This document shows positions 15,871 to 22,179 of a stretch of DNA of 22,179 nt, piece by piece. The stretch's first letter is position 1; each line of letters begins with the position of its first letter. Location of the stretch: the NCBI GenBank assembly GCA_947474445.1, contig CANJJY010000019.1, forward strand, positions 1 through 22,179, written 5' to 3'. The notes beneath the pieces are model-generated. The model saw only the letters and a program-made list of their open reading frames with translations. It was not told where the DNA came from and made no database searches. The position numbers were made by a program, and so were the translations under genes. This DNA comes from Oligoflexaceae bacterium (GTDB lineage: Bacteria > Bdellovibrionota_B > Oligoflexia > Oligoflexales > Oligoflexaceae).

Positions 15871-15914
15871 AAGCTGTAAGTTCAAACCCATCTTCAGACA
15901 AAGACGAGAGCCAC

Positions 15915-16334
15915 ATGAAACGCTTTTTCTATTGCGCATTGGCCCTAGGATTCATGCTCAGCGCTGCGCCTAAAACCTCCCAGGCCCAGATGATCTCAAC
16001 CGAAGAACGCTTTCAAGATCTTTTCGTGACGGCCGGCTATGGCACAGCTTTCGGGGCCGCATTTGGCGCCGCACTCCTGAGCTTTCAGGCAAAACCCCAG
16101 GATAATCTCCGTTTTGTGGCCATTGGCGCCTCGGTCGGATTTATTGGGGGAAGCCTACTCGGGACCTACGTGATATTTTCGCCGGCGCTCGTGAGCAGTA
16201 GCGAGCCCAGCGACCCTTGGACGCCGTTTAATTCGGATCGGTCCAGCCTTCTGCGCATTGTTCCAAGTTTCGAAACGGGTCGCTCAGCTCGACTCGCACG
16301 ACTCGAAAGCCAGTGGACCTTGTTGCGTTTCTAG
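15915..16334 (+). CDS. Small exported glycine-zipper protein, unknown function
   Basis: The 139-residue product has a signal peptide (MKRFFYCALALGFMLSAAPKTSQA, likely cleavage after SQA). Two hydrophobic, Gly/Ala-rich segments follow: AGYGTAFGAAFGAALLSF at about 40-57 and VAIGASVGFIGGSLLGTYVIF at about 68-88. Their GxxxG-like spacing is that of glycine-zipper helices, which pack in membranes. The C-terminal 50 residues are polar and Arg/Ser-rich (RSSLLRIVPSFETGRSARLA) and presumably periplasmic. I recognise no family. The ATG at 15915 has GAGAG about 4 nt upstream. It is a single gene on the plus strand with its own terminator. The coding call rests on the signal peptide, the start and the terminator. 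Confidence 0.75.
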   Translation: MKRFFYCALALGFMLSAAPKTSQAQMISTEERFQDLFVTAGYGTAFGAAFGAALLSFQAKPQDNLRFVAIGASVGFIGGSLLGTYVIFSPALVSSSEPSDPWTPFNSDRSSLLRIVPSFETGRSARLARLESQWTLLRF

Positions 16335-16366
16335 CCACTGATGAATCGGTTCATCGGTGGTATTTT
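16335..16366. terminator. Bidirectional terminator between convergent genes
   Basis: CCACTGATGAA (16335-16345) and TTCATCGGTGG (16350-16360) form an 11-bp stem with one wobble pair and a TCGG loop. TATTTTCTAT follows on the plus strand. It starts right at the stop of the exported-protein gene and ends at the stop of the AhpD-like gene coming from the other side. Confidence 0.75.
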
Positions 16367-16774
16367 CTATAGTGACACAGGGTAAAGTTCGCTCAGCAAT
16401 GCGTAGGCCCGCCGCAAATGGGGCACGACAATAGTACCGCCAACGACAGTTGCAACGTTGAGCGCTTCCTCTTGCTCCTGGCGACTACACCCCAAGCGAA
16501 AGCTTTGAATCACATGGTAGGTAATACAATCATCACAGCGAAGGCTTGCCGAGGCGACCAAACCCATCAATTCCTTGAAACGAGAAGGCAAGGCACCTTC
16601 AAGATAGGTGTTGTGGTCCACGTTGTAGATACGATTGAGCAGCTTATTGTTCGCGTCGGTCACAATTCCATTCAACCGCGAGCGTTCGTCTAGAAAAGCT
16701 GCTGCGAGCGTGCTTCGCTCACGCACGTTCTCTTCACTGAAAACAGAAGAGGGTTCAGAGCCTGACTTCTTCAC
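16367..16774 (-). CDS. Carboxymuconolactone decarboxylase / AhpD-like protein
   Basis: The 135-residue, all-helical-looking protein has the AhpD-like core: LMGLVASASLRCDDCITYHV then IQSFRLGCSRQEQEEAL and VATVVGGTIVVPHLRRA. The redox motif is C80-D-D-C83 with His87 in the position of the AhpD proton relay (CxxCxxxH). Family members reduce peroxiredoxin partners or act as thiol-based antioxidants; some are decarboxylases. No partner peroxidase is encoded nearby, so the substrate is unknown. The start is GTG at 16774, with AGGG 9 nt upstream, lying 20 bases inside the end of rimO, which implies translational coupling. Confidence 0.87.
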   Translation of the reverse strand: MKKSGSEPSSVFSEENVRERSTLAAAFLDERSRLNGIVTDANNKLLNRIYNVDHNTYLEGALPSRFKELMGLVASASLRCDDCITYHVIQSFRLGCSRQEQEEALNVATVVGGTIVVPHLRRAYALLSELYPVSL

Positions 16775-18155
16775 TTGATTCGACCCTTTCTGCGCTCATC
16801 TCATTCTCTGTTTCTTCGATCACATGCCCCACTAAATCGTAGTCATACGAATCTGTAATGCGAACAAGTTGGATCTGTCCCGGCTTGAAATCGCCGTCAT
16901 TAATGTAAATCACCCCGTCCACTTCAGGCGCTTGAATCGACAATCGCCCTTCTGCTAGGAGCTCGGTCTCTTCTGACAAACCTTTGATCAGCACCGGCAA
17001 TGTCCGCCCGACGAAACTCAACAGATGCTGCTTAGAAATATCTTTTTGGATCACCATGATTTCGCTTTGGCGCCGCTGCTTGACGTCTTCGTCAATCTGA
17101 TCTTTCATGCGTCCTGCAACTGTTCCTTCTTCTTGCGAATACGTGAAACAACCCAAGTGCTCGAACCGCATGTCTTCAACAAAGGTCTTTAAATCTTCGA
17201 ATTGCGCCTCTGTTTCGCTAGGAAAGCCAACCATTACAGAAGTGCGGATGGCGATGCCAGGCACACTTTCACGCAACCGACCGATGATGCGCCGCAGTTC
17301 AGCTTGCGTGACTCCACGATTCATCTTGGCAAGGAGTTCGTCGTTAGCATGCTGCATGGGAATATCAAGGTACTTAACTATTTTTGGGTGATGAGCAAAA
17401 AATTCAATGAATTCATCACTAATGTTCTCAGGGTAAACGTAGAGCAATCGAATCCACTCAATGCCAGAAATATCAACCAGACTCTTGAGCAAGGGAAGGA
17501 GGTCGGAAGAACCCCAATCGCGTCCATAAGCAGCAAGATCTTGGGCGATCAGATTGATTTCCTTAACGCCTTCTTGAGCCAGTTTTTCGACTTCTTTGAC
17601 AATGTTGGCGATCGGCCTCGACCGCAATTTGCCACGGATCGCAGGAATAATGCAGAAAGCGCAGGAATGCTGACAACCTTCTGCAACTTTCACATAGGCC
17701 GACGAACTCGTCAGAGTATTCTTCTTGGGAAGGCTACCGTCGTAAAGGTAGTGGGTTCGTTTGGCACGCAGAGTTCCCTTTGGCAGGGGAGTCTCCAAAA
17801 AATCCGCAATCTGGGGAAATTCGTCGGTCCCGATAAAAAGATCGACTTCCGGCAGACCTTCCACCAGTTGTTTTTTATAGCGCTGCGTCAGACATCCGGC
17901 GACGACAAGCTTCATGAGTGGATTCTGCTTCTTGAGCTCGGCCGCATCTAAGATAGTCTGGACGCTCTCTTGTTTGGCTGCCTCAATGAATCCACAGGTA
18001 TTGATAATAACAGCATCCGCTTGGTCAGCATCGGCGGTGATCGACCAATCGTTACCCATGAGCGAACCGAGCATGACCTCGGAGTCTACTCTGTTGCGGG
18101 CACAGCCCAATGAAATCAAATGGACTTTCCGACCCTGTGAAGGTAAGACTTCCAT
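16755..18155 (-). CDS. rimO: Ribosomal protein S12 methylthiotransferase RimO
   Basis: RimO is a radical-SAM enzyme that adds a methylthio group to a conserved Asp of ribosomal protein S12. The N-terminal domain has its three cluster Cys at 18, 54 and 88 (LGCARNRVDSE, INTCGFIE, VAGCLTQRY). The radical-SAM motif C161-QHS-C165-AF-C168 follows, with IIPAIRGKLRSR, the form that separates RimO from MiaB. The C-terminal region fits a TRAM domain. I place the start at ATG 18155, with AGGAG 10 nt upstream; ATG at 18164 is possible but its Shine-Dalgarno is only 1 nt away. An earlier in-frame ATG at 18260 would sit at the predicted transcription start and is unlikely. LGCARN replaces the usual LGCPKN, a mild change. 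Confidence 0.96.
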   Translation of the reverse strand: MEVLPSQGRKVHLISLGCARNRVDSEVMLGSLMGNDWSITADADQADAVIINTCGFIEAAKQESVQTILDAAELKKQNPLMKLVVAGCLTQRYKKQLVEGLPEVDLFIGTDEFPQIADFLETPLPKGTLRAKRTHYLYDGSLPKKNTLTSSSAYVKVAEGCQHSCAFCIIPAIRGKLRSRPIANIVKEVEKLAQEGVKEINLIAQDLAAYGRDWGSSDLLPLLKSLVDISGIEWIRLLYVYPENISDEFIEFFAHHPKIVKYLDIPMQHANDELLAKMNRGVTQAELRRIIGRLRESVPGIAIRTSVMVGFPSETEAQFEDLKTFVEDMRFEHLGCFTYSQEEGTVAGRMKDQIDEDVKQRRQSEIMVIQKDISKQHLLSFVGRTLPVLIKGLSEETELLAEGRLSIQAPEVDGVIYINDGDFKPGQIQLVRITDSYDYDLVGHVIEETENEMSAERVESSEEVRL

Positions 18156-18266
18156 GCTTTTCATACTCCTCTTGGCAGGCTTAATGCTCGTGTAAGGGAG
18201 ACAGCGCGGGGAGCGGAACCGAACCTGAATCTCAGTGAGTTCTCGTCGGCACCCCGTCATCGGGCC

Positions 18267-18295
18267 AGTATTCAGTGTGGCCGCATCTCGGTCAA
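18267..18295 (-). promoter_or_regulatory. Candidate sigma-70-like promoter for rimO
   Basis: On the minus strand TTGACC (18295-18290, 5 of 6) and AATACT (18272-18267, 4 of 6) are 17 bases apart. Transcription would begin near 18260, giving a leader of about 100 bases and supporting a rimO start near 18155-18164. Confidence 0.5.
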
Positions 18296-18352
18296 TAAGT
18301 GATAGGGCATGGCGTGTCTAACACCCTGCTATAAAAACTGCAAGGACAAACT

Positions 18353-19264
18353 ATGACGGACCTGGTGGCGATCAATGGGCAAATCTTCTCCCAAGCTGCA
18401 GCACAAGTCCCGTCAACGGATCGTGTGTTCCTGTTCGGAGATGGGTTGGTTGAGACGATTTGCGCGTCGGGAAGTCATTTGCTGGACTTAAGTGCCCACT
18501 TAGAAAGACTTCGGCGAGCAGCTCAACTCCATCACATATCTCTGCCGTGGCCCGACAGTCTTTTGCAATTTGAAATGGAAAATCTCTTGAGTCTGACGCG
18601 CTATCAAAGAAGCTCAATCCGCCTCATTGTGAGCCGAGGACTTGATCCACAGGTATGGCCAACACCCGAGAGCTCATCGCCTCAGCGCTACATTTATTGC
18701 TCACGCGTTAGACAGGTAGAAGCAGAAGAACTGTCTCAAGGCATACGCTTGAAAGTCAAAAAAGACCCAAGTGGGAGACGCGGCGAACAAACGAAGTGCA
18801 CATTCTATCTGCCGAGTATCGTGGCCACTCTTGAAAGTCGGGCCGAAGGTTACGACGAAATCGTATGGTGCAACGGAGATGGTGAGTTTACTGAAGCGGG
18901 CTCAGCTAATATTTTTTTTATCGCGCGCGAGGGAGATCTCGTTGAAATTGCGACCCCTCCCTTGCAAGCGGGAATATTGCCTGGAATCACGCGCAGCCGT
19001 ATCATCGAACTTCTTACGCGCAGCAAAATTCCTGTGCGCGAGCGACCCATACCTGTCGAGGAATTAGCACGCTTTGACGAGGCTTTTCTCAGCTCCAGTG
19101 TACGTGGACTCTTCCCCATACAAGCAATTGATAAGCATCGACTGCATAGCTGCCGACCGCAAGCCGTTTTTAGGCAAATACACAGACTTTACAAGAGTTG
19201 GGAAGAAAACGAAGGTGGTAATAGAAGCGGAGGTAGCGCTCCTATTACGTCATCGAGCCATTAA
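18353..19264 (+). CDS. Class IV PLP-dependent aminotransferase
   Basis: The 303-residue protein shows the class IV fold: DRVFLFGDGLVETICASG, then LDLSAHLERLRRAA. The likely Schiff-base Lys is at 148 in EQTKCTFYLPSIVATLESRA. The signature DGEFTEAGSANIFFI follows with Glu181, and the cofactor phosphate loop ILPGITRSRIIEL is at about 208-220. The class contains branched-chain aminotransferase, D-amino-acid aminotransferase and 4-amino-4-deoxychorismate lyase (PabC), which cannot be told apart safely by eye; no pabA/pabB or ilv gene is nearby. The ATG at 18353 has AAGGA 6-7 nt upstream. A TATAAA box at 18330-18335 lies close upstream but without a good -35. The last 20 residues are Gly/Ser-rich and look like a loose tail. 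Confidence 0.9.
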   Translation: MTDLVAINGQIFSQAAAQVPSTDRVFLFGDGLVETICASGSHLLDLSAHLERLRRAAQLHHISLPWPDSLLQFEMENLLSLTRYQRSSIRLIVSRGLDPQVWPTPESSSPQRYIYCSRVRQVEAEELSQGIRLKVKKDPSGRRGEQTKCTFYLPSIVATLESRAEGYDEIVWCNGDGEFTEAGSANIFFIAREGDLVEIATPPLQAGILPGITRSRIIELLTRSKIPVRERPIPVEELARFDEAFLSSSVRGLFPIQAIDKHRLHSCRPQAVFRQIHRLYKSWEENEGGNRSGGSAPITSSSH

Positions 19265-19267
19265 TAC

Positions 19268-19302
19268 AAACAAGCCATCGCAGGCGATGCGATGGCTTGT
19301 TT
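19268..19302. terminator. Bidirectional intrinsic terminator
   Basis: AAACAAGCCATCGC (19268-19281) is the exact reverse complement of GCGATGGCTTGTTT (19289-19302), giving a 14-bp perfect stem with a 7-base loop and A/T-rich ends on both sides. It sits 3 bases after the aminotransferase stop and 22 bases after the fliW stop on the other strand, so it ends both convergent units. Confidence 0.9.
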
Positions 19303-19324
19303 ATAAGTTACTGGTCTCTAACAG

Positions 19325-19858
19325 CTACTTTTTTTCAACTTTTCCCAAAAGAGCTTCGACCTGCTGATCTTTAACTTGCTCAATGACCCCTTGCATAACT
19401 TGCTGCTGGCTCGTCTGGGTGAATCTTTTCATCTCTTCCATTATATTGTGCCGGGTCGTATATTCCGAATTGTTCAGAATAATTTGTCGGCCGCGGCGAT
19501 TTTTGAGATTAAAAATCACAGGAGCTTTTAAGTTGGCAGTCATTTTTTGAGGGTCGCTTGGCATTGTGATAATAACCGACACTACAGCTTCTTCTTCTGA
19601 CTCAATAGCAAGATCCGCCACTTCAGCCTCGTTAACTTCAACCAAATAGTCAGGCTTGAAGAGGAGGGGGTTAATCATAACGAATGCAATGGCAGAGTCT
19701 TCCAGAGACTGCAGCCACTTAAATGGTGATTCTTGATCATGATCAAGGAGAACATACTGTTTTAATTCAGGAAACCCGATGATACCAGCAGGCAGCATGA
19801 TGACATCTTTTTCATCGATTTCGATGTCGCCGAACCTTGTCGTCTTCACCTTAATCAA
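19325..19858 (-). CDS. fliW: Flagellar assembly factor FliW
   Basis: FliW binds CsrA and keeps it from repressing flagellin mRNA; free flagellin competes for FliW, which closes the feedback loop. The family blocks are present: MIKVKTTRFGDIEIDEKDVI, GIIGFPELKQYVLLD, FKWLQSLEDSAIAFVMINP and ANLKAPVIFNLKNRRGRQII. At 177 residues it is about 30 longer than B. subtilis FliW, because of a C-terminal Gln-rich helix (SQQQVMQGVIEQVKDQQVEA). The start is TTG at 19858 with AGGAG 8 nt upstream; GTG at 19849 is the alternative. It is the last gene of flgK-flgL-csrA-fliW and may also have its own sigma-28-like promoter. Confidence 0.95.
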   Translation of the reverse strand: MIKVKTTRFGDIEIDEKDVIMLPAGIIGFPELKQYVLLDHDQESPFKWLQSLEDSAIAFVMINPLLFKPDYLVEVNEAEVADLAIESEEEAVVSVIITMPSDPQKMTANLKAPVIFNLKNRRGRQIILNNSEYTTRHNIMEEMKRFTQTSQQQVMQGVIEQVKDQQVEALLGKVEKK

Positions 19859-19877
19859 GGCCCTGTCTCCTCGGATT

Positions 19878-19904
19878 GTATCGTTTGGAATAGCTCTTTG
19901 TTTA
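19878..19904 (-). promoter_or_regulatory. Candidate sigma-28 (FliA) promoter for fliW
   Basis: On the minus strand TAAA (19904-19901) is followed after exactly 15 bases by AACGATAC (19885-19878). The enterobacterial sigma-28 consensus is TAAA-N15-GCCGATAA, so the -35 is perfect and 5 of 8 positions match in the -10, including the CGATA core. The start would be near 19871, leaving a leader of only about 13 bases that begins at the Shine-Dalgarno. Confidence 0.33.
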
Positions 19905-19948
19905 GTGTAGCCTAACTTGAATGAGTCAACAAGAACTCAGTCCAATCA

Positions 19949-20245
19949 TTATTCACTGTCTACCTTCTTAGGAGTACGGGTTATACGCTTAATTGGAGGC
20001 GAGGAAATTTCACGCTCCGAATCTCCTAGCAACTCTTTTGCTTGTGATACCGCATCGACTTCTGAGAGTGATGCTGAGCGATTTTCGTCTTGGATCCTCT
20101 GATACACTTCTTCACGATGGACGACCGTGCTTGGACTAGCTTTAATGCCAAGCCGGACCTGTTTGCCCTTCACCTGCATAACAACTATTTTTATGTCGTC
20201 CCCAATCGCTATACCTTCCCCTACTTTACGTGTTAAGACTAGCAC
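19949..20245 (-). CDS. csrA: Carbon storage regulator CsrA
   Basis: CsrA is a dimeric RNA-binding protein that blocks translation at GGA-containing sites over Shine-Dalgarno sequences, flagellin mRNA among them. The core is intact: MLVLTRKVGEGIAIGDDIKI, VRLGIKASPSTVVHREEVYQ, with Leu4 and Arg44, the RNA-contact residues. Typical CsrA is 60-75 residues; this one is 98, with about 35 extra C-terminal residues, acidic then basic (LLGDSEREISSPPIKRI). In Gram-positive CsrA the C-terminal extension takes part in FliW binding, and fliW is the next gene. The start is GTG at 20245 with a strong GGAGG 8 nt upstream. It lies 45 bases after flgL. Confidence 0.96.
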   Translation of the reverse strand: MLVLTRKVGEGIAIGDDIKIVVMQVKGKQVRLGIKASPSTVVHREEVYQRIQDENRSASLSEVDAVSQAKELLGDSEREISSPPIKRITRTPKKVDSE

Positions 20246-20252
20246 CTAATTA

Positions 20253-20260
20253 CCCTCCCT
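20253..20260 (-). promoter_or_regulatory. csrA ribosome binding site with an ANGGA motif
   Basis: Read on the minus strand the site is AGGGAGGG, ending 7 bases before the GTG. It contains AGGGA, which fits the CsrA recognition core ANGGA, so CsrA could compete with ribosomes at its own start. The motif is short and any strong Shine-Dalgarno comes close to it. Confidence 0.4.
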
Positions 20261-20290
20261 GGCATGTGGCGCCTCGCTCTTATTGAACAA

Positions 20291-21190
20291 TTACTGCATG
20301 AAATTCATCAATGAAGGCTGTAGTAGTTTGGTCGAAGCCATGAGGGTACTTTGAAGCACAGCCTCTGTCTTTTTGAAATCCGAAGTAGCCTTATACACAT
20401 CAGCGTCTTCAATGCGAGAAAGATCTTCTTGGGTCATCTCTCGCTTATGCTCCAGCCTTTTGGAATTTTCTTCAACCGCATTATAAATTGAGCCAATTGT
20501 AGCTTGATAGCTTGAAGTTTTTTCCAGTTGATGGTCAAGTTCGTCCATCGCTTTACGTATACCTTGGATATTGTCCGTCTCAAGAGACTGCTGTAATACC
20601 TCTAGAGTACTTATCATACCAAATCTGCCTTGTTCACGCTCCTCAACGTTTGGTTCAAACAATCCTCGAGCTTGTAGATTGATTTGCCTAAATGATCCTT
20701 CGTCGATCTGCAGAAAGATTGCCCCGTCATCCCCCATGAAGTGACCTTCGCGGCTCAAAGGGGGAGTCATCGTACGAAAGCCACCAAGAATATACCTATT
20801 TCCATAAGTACTATTGGCGAGCGAAACAACGCCATCTATAATTTCTTTCAATTCTTTTGCGGTAGCTGCGCGGCTTGGGGCATCGTAGGACGAGTTCGCC
20901 ATTGCAACTGACAATTCCTTAGCGCGAATTAAATAGTCGCTGATCCCACTAAGAGCTGCCTCCGTCCGCTCCATGAAACCTTTAGAGAAATCAATATTTT
21001 TAATAAACTGGTCAGCGTCATTTATTTGCGACTTACGACGCAACGATTGACCGAGACCAATAGGATCATCGGACAGTCGATTAATACGCTTTTGGGTCGA
21101 CAATTGTTCAAGCATATCGGCGTTGTCAGTCTTTGCCTGATTTACCCGAGTGTTGGCGATCTCGTAGCGTTGCCGATCAGAGATTCTCAT
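20291..21190 (-). CDS. flgL: Flagellar hook-associated protein 3 (FlgL)
   Basis: FlgL forms the outer of the two rings joining hook and filament and is exported by the flagellar type III system. The flagellin-like N-terminal D0 helix is present (MRISDRQRYEIANTRVNQAK, then LSTQKRINRLSDDPIGLGQS), as is the C-terminal helix (FKKTEAVLQSTLMASTKLLQ). The middle domain is small (NRYILGGFRTMTPPLSREG), within the family's normal size at 299 residues. The ATG at 21190 has AGGAG about 10 nt upstream. It lies 13 bases after flgK, and csrA follows by 45 bases. Confidence 0.96.
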   Translation of the reverse strand: MRISDRQRYEIANTRVNQAKTDNADMLEQLSTQKRINRLSDDPIGLGQSLRRKSQINDADQFIKNIDFSKGFMERTEAALSGISDYLIRAKELSVAMANSSYDAPSRAATAKELKEIIDGVVSLANSTYGNRYILGGFRTMTPPLSREGHFMGDDGAIFLQIDEGSFRQINLQARGLFEPNVEEREQGRFGMISTLEVLQQSLETDNIQGIRKAMDELDHQLEKTSSYQATIGSIYNAVEENSKRLEHKREMTQEDLSRIEDADVYKATSDFKKTEAVLQSTLMASTKLLQPSLMNFMQ

Positions 21191-21203
21191 TTAGAGAGCT
21201 CTC

Positions 21204-22179
21204 CTAACGTTTAAGCTGAAGGACAGTATCCAGCATTTCGTCAATAGTTGTAATGACCTTCGAGGATGCCGTGAAATTCGCTTGCCACTTTAAAAGATTG
21301 GTCGCTTCTTCATCCATTGAGACACCCGAGATAGAATCGCGTCGTGCACTTAAATTCTTGGCGAGGGTATCGTCGGCTTGTTTAGTTTGTTCGGCTCGAA
21401 CGACATCCAAACCGAACACACCTACATAATTCCCATAATATTCCTGGAGAGTGGCACGCCCACCATCCATAGTGCGGCTTTCTTTTATCCGCAAAAGATC
21501 GTTGATATATACATTGTCGCCAGGCGCATTAGGAGATGAGGCGACGGAAATTGCATCGGTCGATTCTTCAACAAGGCTTCCCAGCCGAATTTTGGCTGCA
21601 GGGTTTACCGGATCAGCTGTAAAGGCAAAAAAGTCACGGCCAGTCGATTCTCTAAAATCTTTAAGACCGTATCCCTTTCTATGAACAGCATTGACTTGAT
21701 TCGCCAGAGATTCCGCCATTTTGTCATTATGTTCGATCAGTTGAGGCAATACGCGATCGCGAACATCGATAAGGCCAGCTAAACGCCCCTTCTTATTCAC
21801 GTGAGTAGCGATGGTAGGTTGATGGGCTGCACCATCTTCAATGATCACATCGTACATCGCACCATTCCCATCTTGGCTTCGCATAACATCGAAGCGAGCA
21901 GGAAAACCACGATCTACCAGCAGGGTTTCTTGCGGGCCGCGCACAACAACCATGCCTTGATCGCCGCGATAATAGTTGACATCGATGCGCTGTGTGAGTT
22001 CGCGCAAGACTTTATCCTGCTGATCGAGGAGATCGTTGACCTCAGGACTCGCCGAAGTTTCCGCTGTCTTAATTGCGACATTTAATTTTGCGATTTCTTG
22101 AAGCATGGTCGATATTTCACGAACTTCTCCTTCGACCCTATTATTGATGTCATCTCTCTGTTGCTTGAGAGTTAAATCG
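21204..22179 (-). CDS. flgK: Flagellar hook-associated protein 1 (FlgK), 5' end outside the window
   Basis: FlgK is the hook-side junction protein. The frame is open from the right edge, so the gene begins outside the window and about 325 C-terminal residues are seen. The first visible residues, DLTLKQQRDDINNRVEGEV, belong to the helical domain that in FlgK reads DLNxxRDxIN. The region LRELTQRIDVNYYRGDQGMV is the usual LxxLS-type block, and the C-terminus DEEATNLLKWQANFTASSKV followed by TTIDEMLDTVLQLKR is the family's terminal D0 helix. An internal Met at 22106 is not the start. The stop is 13 bases before flgL. Confidence 0.96.
   Translation of the reverse strand, partial: DLTLKQQRDDINNRVEGEVREISTMLQEIAKLNVAIKTAETSASPEVNDLLDQQDKVLRELTQRIDVNYYRGDQGMVVVRGPQETLLVDRGFPARFDVMRSQDGNGAMYDVIIEDGAAHQPTIATHVNKKGRLAGLIDVRDRVLPQLIEHNDKMAESLANQVNAVHRKGYGLKDFRESTGRDFFAFTADPVNPAAKIRLGSLVEESTDAISVASSPNAPGDNVYINDLLRIKESRTMDGGRATLQEYYGNYVGVFGLDVVRAEQTKQADDTLAKNLSARRDSISGVSMDEEATNLLKWQANFTASSKVITTIDEMLDTVLQLKR

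Larger units (their letters stand above)
15456..15914. other. Divergent intergenic region with the rho leader
   Basis: This 459-base gap lies between rho (minus) and the exported-protein gene (plus). It holds a sigma-70-like candidate promoter for each direction, a rho leader of roughly 195 bases, and an inverted repeat TTCCAAT...ATTGGAA around 15729-15757 of unknown role. The rho leader contains a 24-codon frame on the minus strand (15640-15566) without a Shine-Dalgarno. I see no tRNA, known riboswitch or convincing protein gene. Confidence 0.55.

Noticed and set aside
17202..17951. 249-codon plus-strand frame inside rimO
   Set aside because: Long, but exactly antisense to the conserved radical-SAM core of rimO, with no domain signature of its own; the minus-strand reading explains the sequence.
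19732..19747. Perfect 16-base palindrome CTTGATCATGATCAAG
   Set aside because: It lies inside fliW and is accounted for by the codons of LLDHDQ, a well-aligned part of the protein; no operator function is supported.
21192..21205. GAGAGCTCTC palindrome beside the flgL ribosome binding site
   Set aside because: It has no room for a loop beyond a 3-bp stem, so it is unlikely to hide the Shine-Dalgarno.

Overview
The window reads as ordinary chromosomal sequence from a flagellated diderm (Gram-negative) bacterium. The diderm signs are two lipoproteins with lipoboxes, a LolB-like protein, a probable outer-membrane barrel, RseP and flagellar hook-associated proteins. A FliW/CsrA pair next to flgK-flgL, a C+ type L31 and TPR/LolB-like lipoproteins would fit Bdellovibrionota/Oligoflexia or another deltaproteobacteria-like group. 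That placement is an inference from gene content, not a proven identification. I saw no rRNA, tRNA, CRISPR array, IS element, phage gene or attachment site.

Layout. (1) 1-9655, minus strand: a long envelope and lipid run. In transcription order it is uppS, cdsA, rseP, tsaB, pssA, a probable outer-membrane protein, truA, a terminator-like site and internal promoter, a TPR lipoprotein, a LolB-like lipoprotein, and the start of a gene with a GspE/PilB-type N-terminal domain that leaves the window. (2) 9801-10658, plus strand: a divergent RsmI-like methyltransferase whose 3' end overlaps the next gene by 200 bases. (3) 10459-15455, minus strand: a gene-expression run of rho, rpmE (L31), prfA (RF1), prmC and an AI-2E family permease. 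(4) 15456-15914: the only gene-free stretch above 300 bases, holding the rho leader and divergent promoter candidates. (5) 15915-16334, plus strand: a small exported glycine-zipper protein. (6) 16367-18155, minus strand: rimO and an AhpD-like CxxC protein. (7) 18353-19264, plus strand: a class IV aminotransferase ending at a near-perfect bidirectional terminator. (8) 19325-22179, minus strand: the flagellar run flgK (5' truncated), flgL, csrA and fliW.

How the genes work together. The first block makes undecaprenyl carrier and phospholipids (UppS, CdsA, PssA), handles envelope stress proteolysis (RseP) and carries probable outer-membrane components. The second couples transcription termination (Rho), translation termination (RF1 and its methylase PrmC) and a ribosomal protein. 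The last links hook-filament junction assembly (FlgK, FlgL) to the post-transcriptional CsrA/FliW switch that times flagellin synthesis in other bacteria. I found no convincing undescribed system. The most distinctive points are the long convergent overlap with an overprinted basic tail on the methyltransferase, that enzyme's departure from the classic RsmI motif, the extended CsrA and FliW tails, and a candidate sigma-28 promoter in front of fliW.
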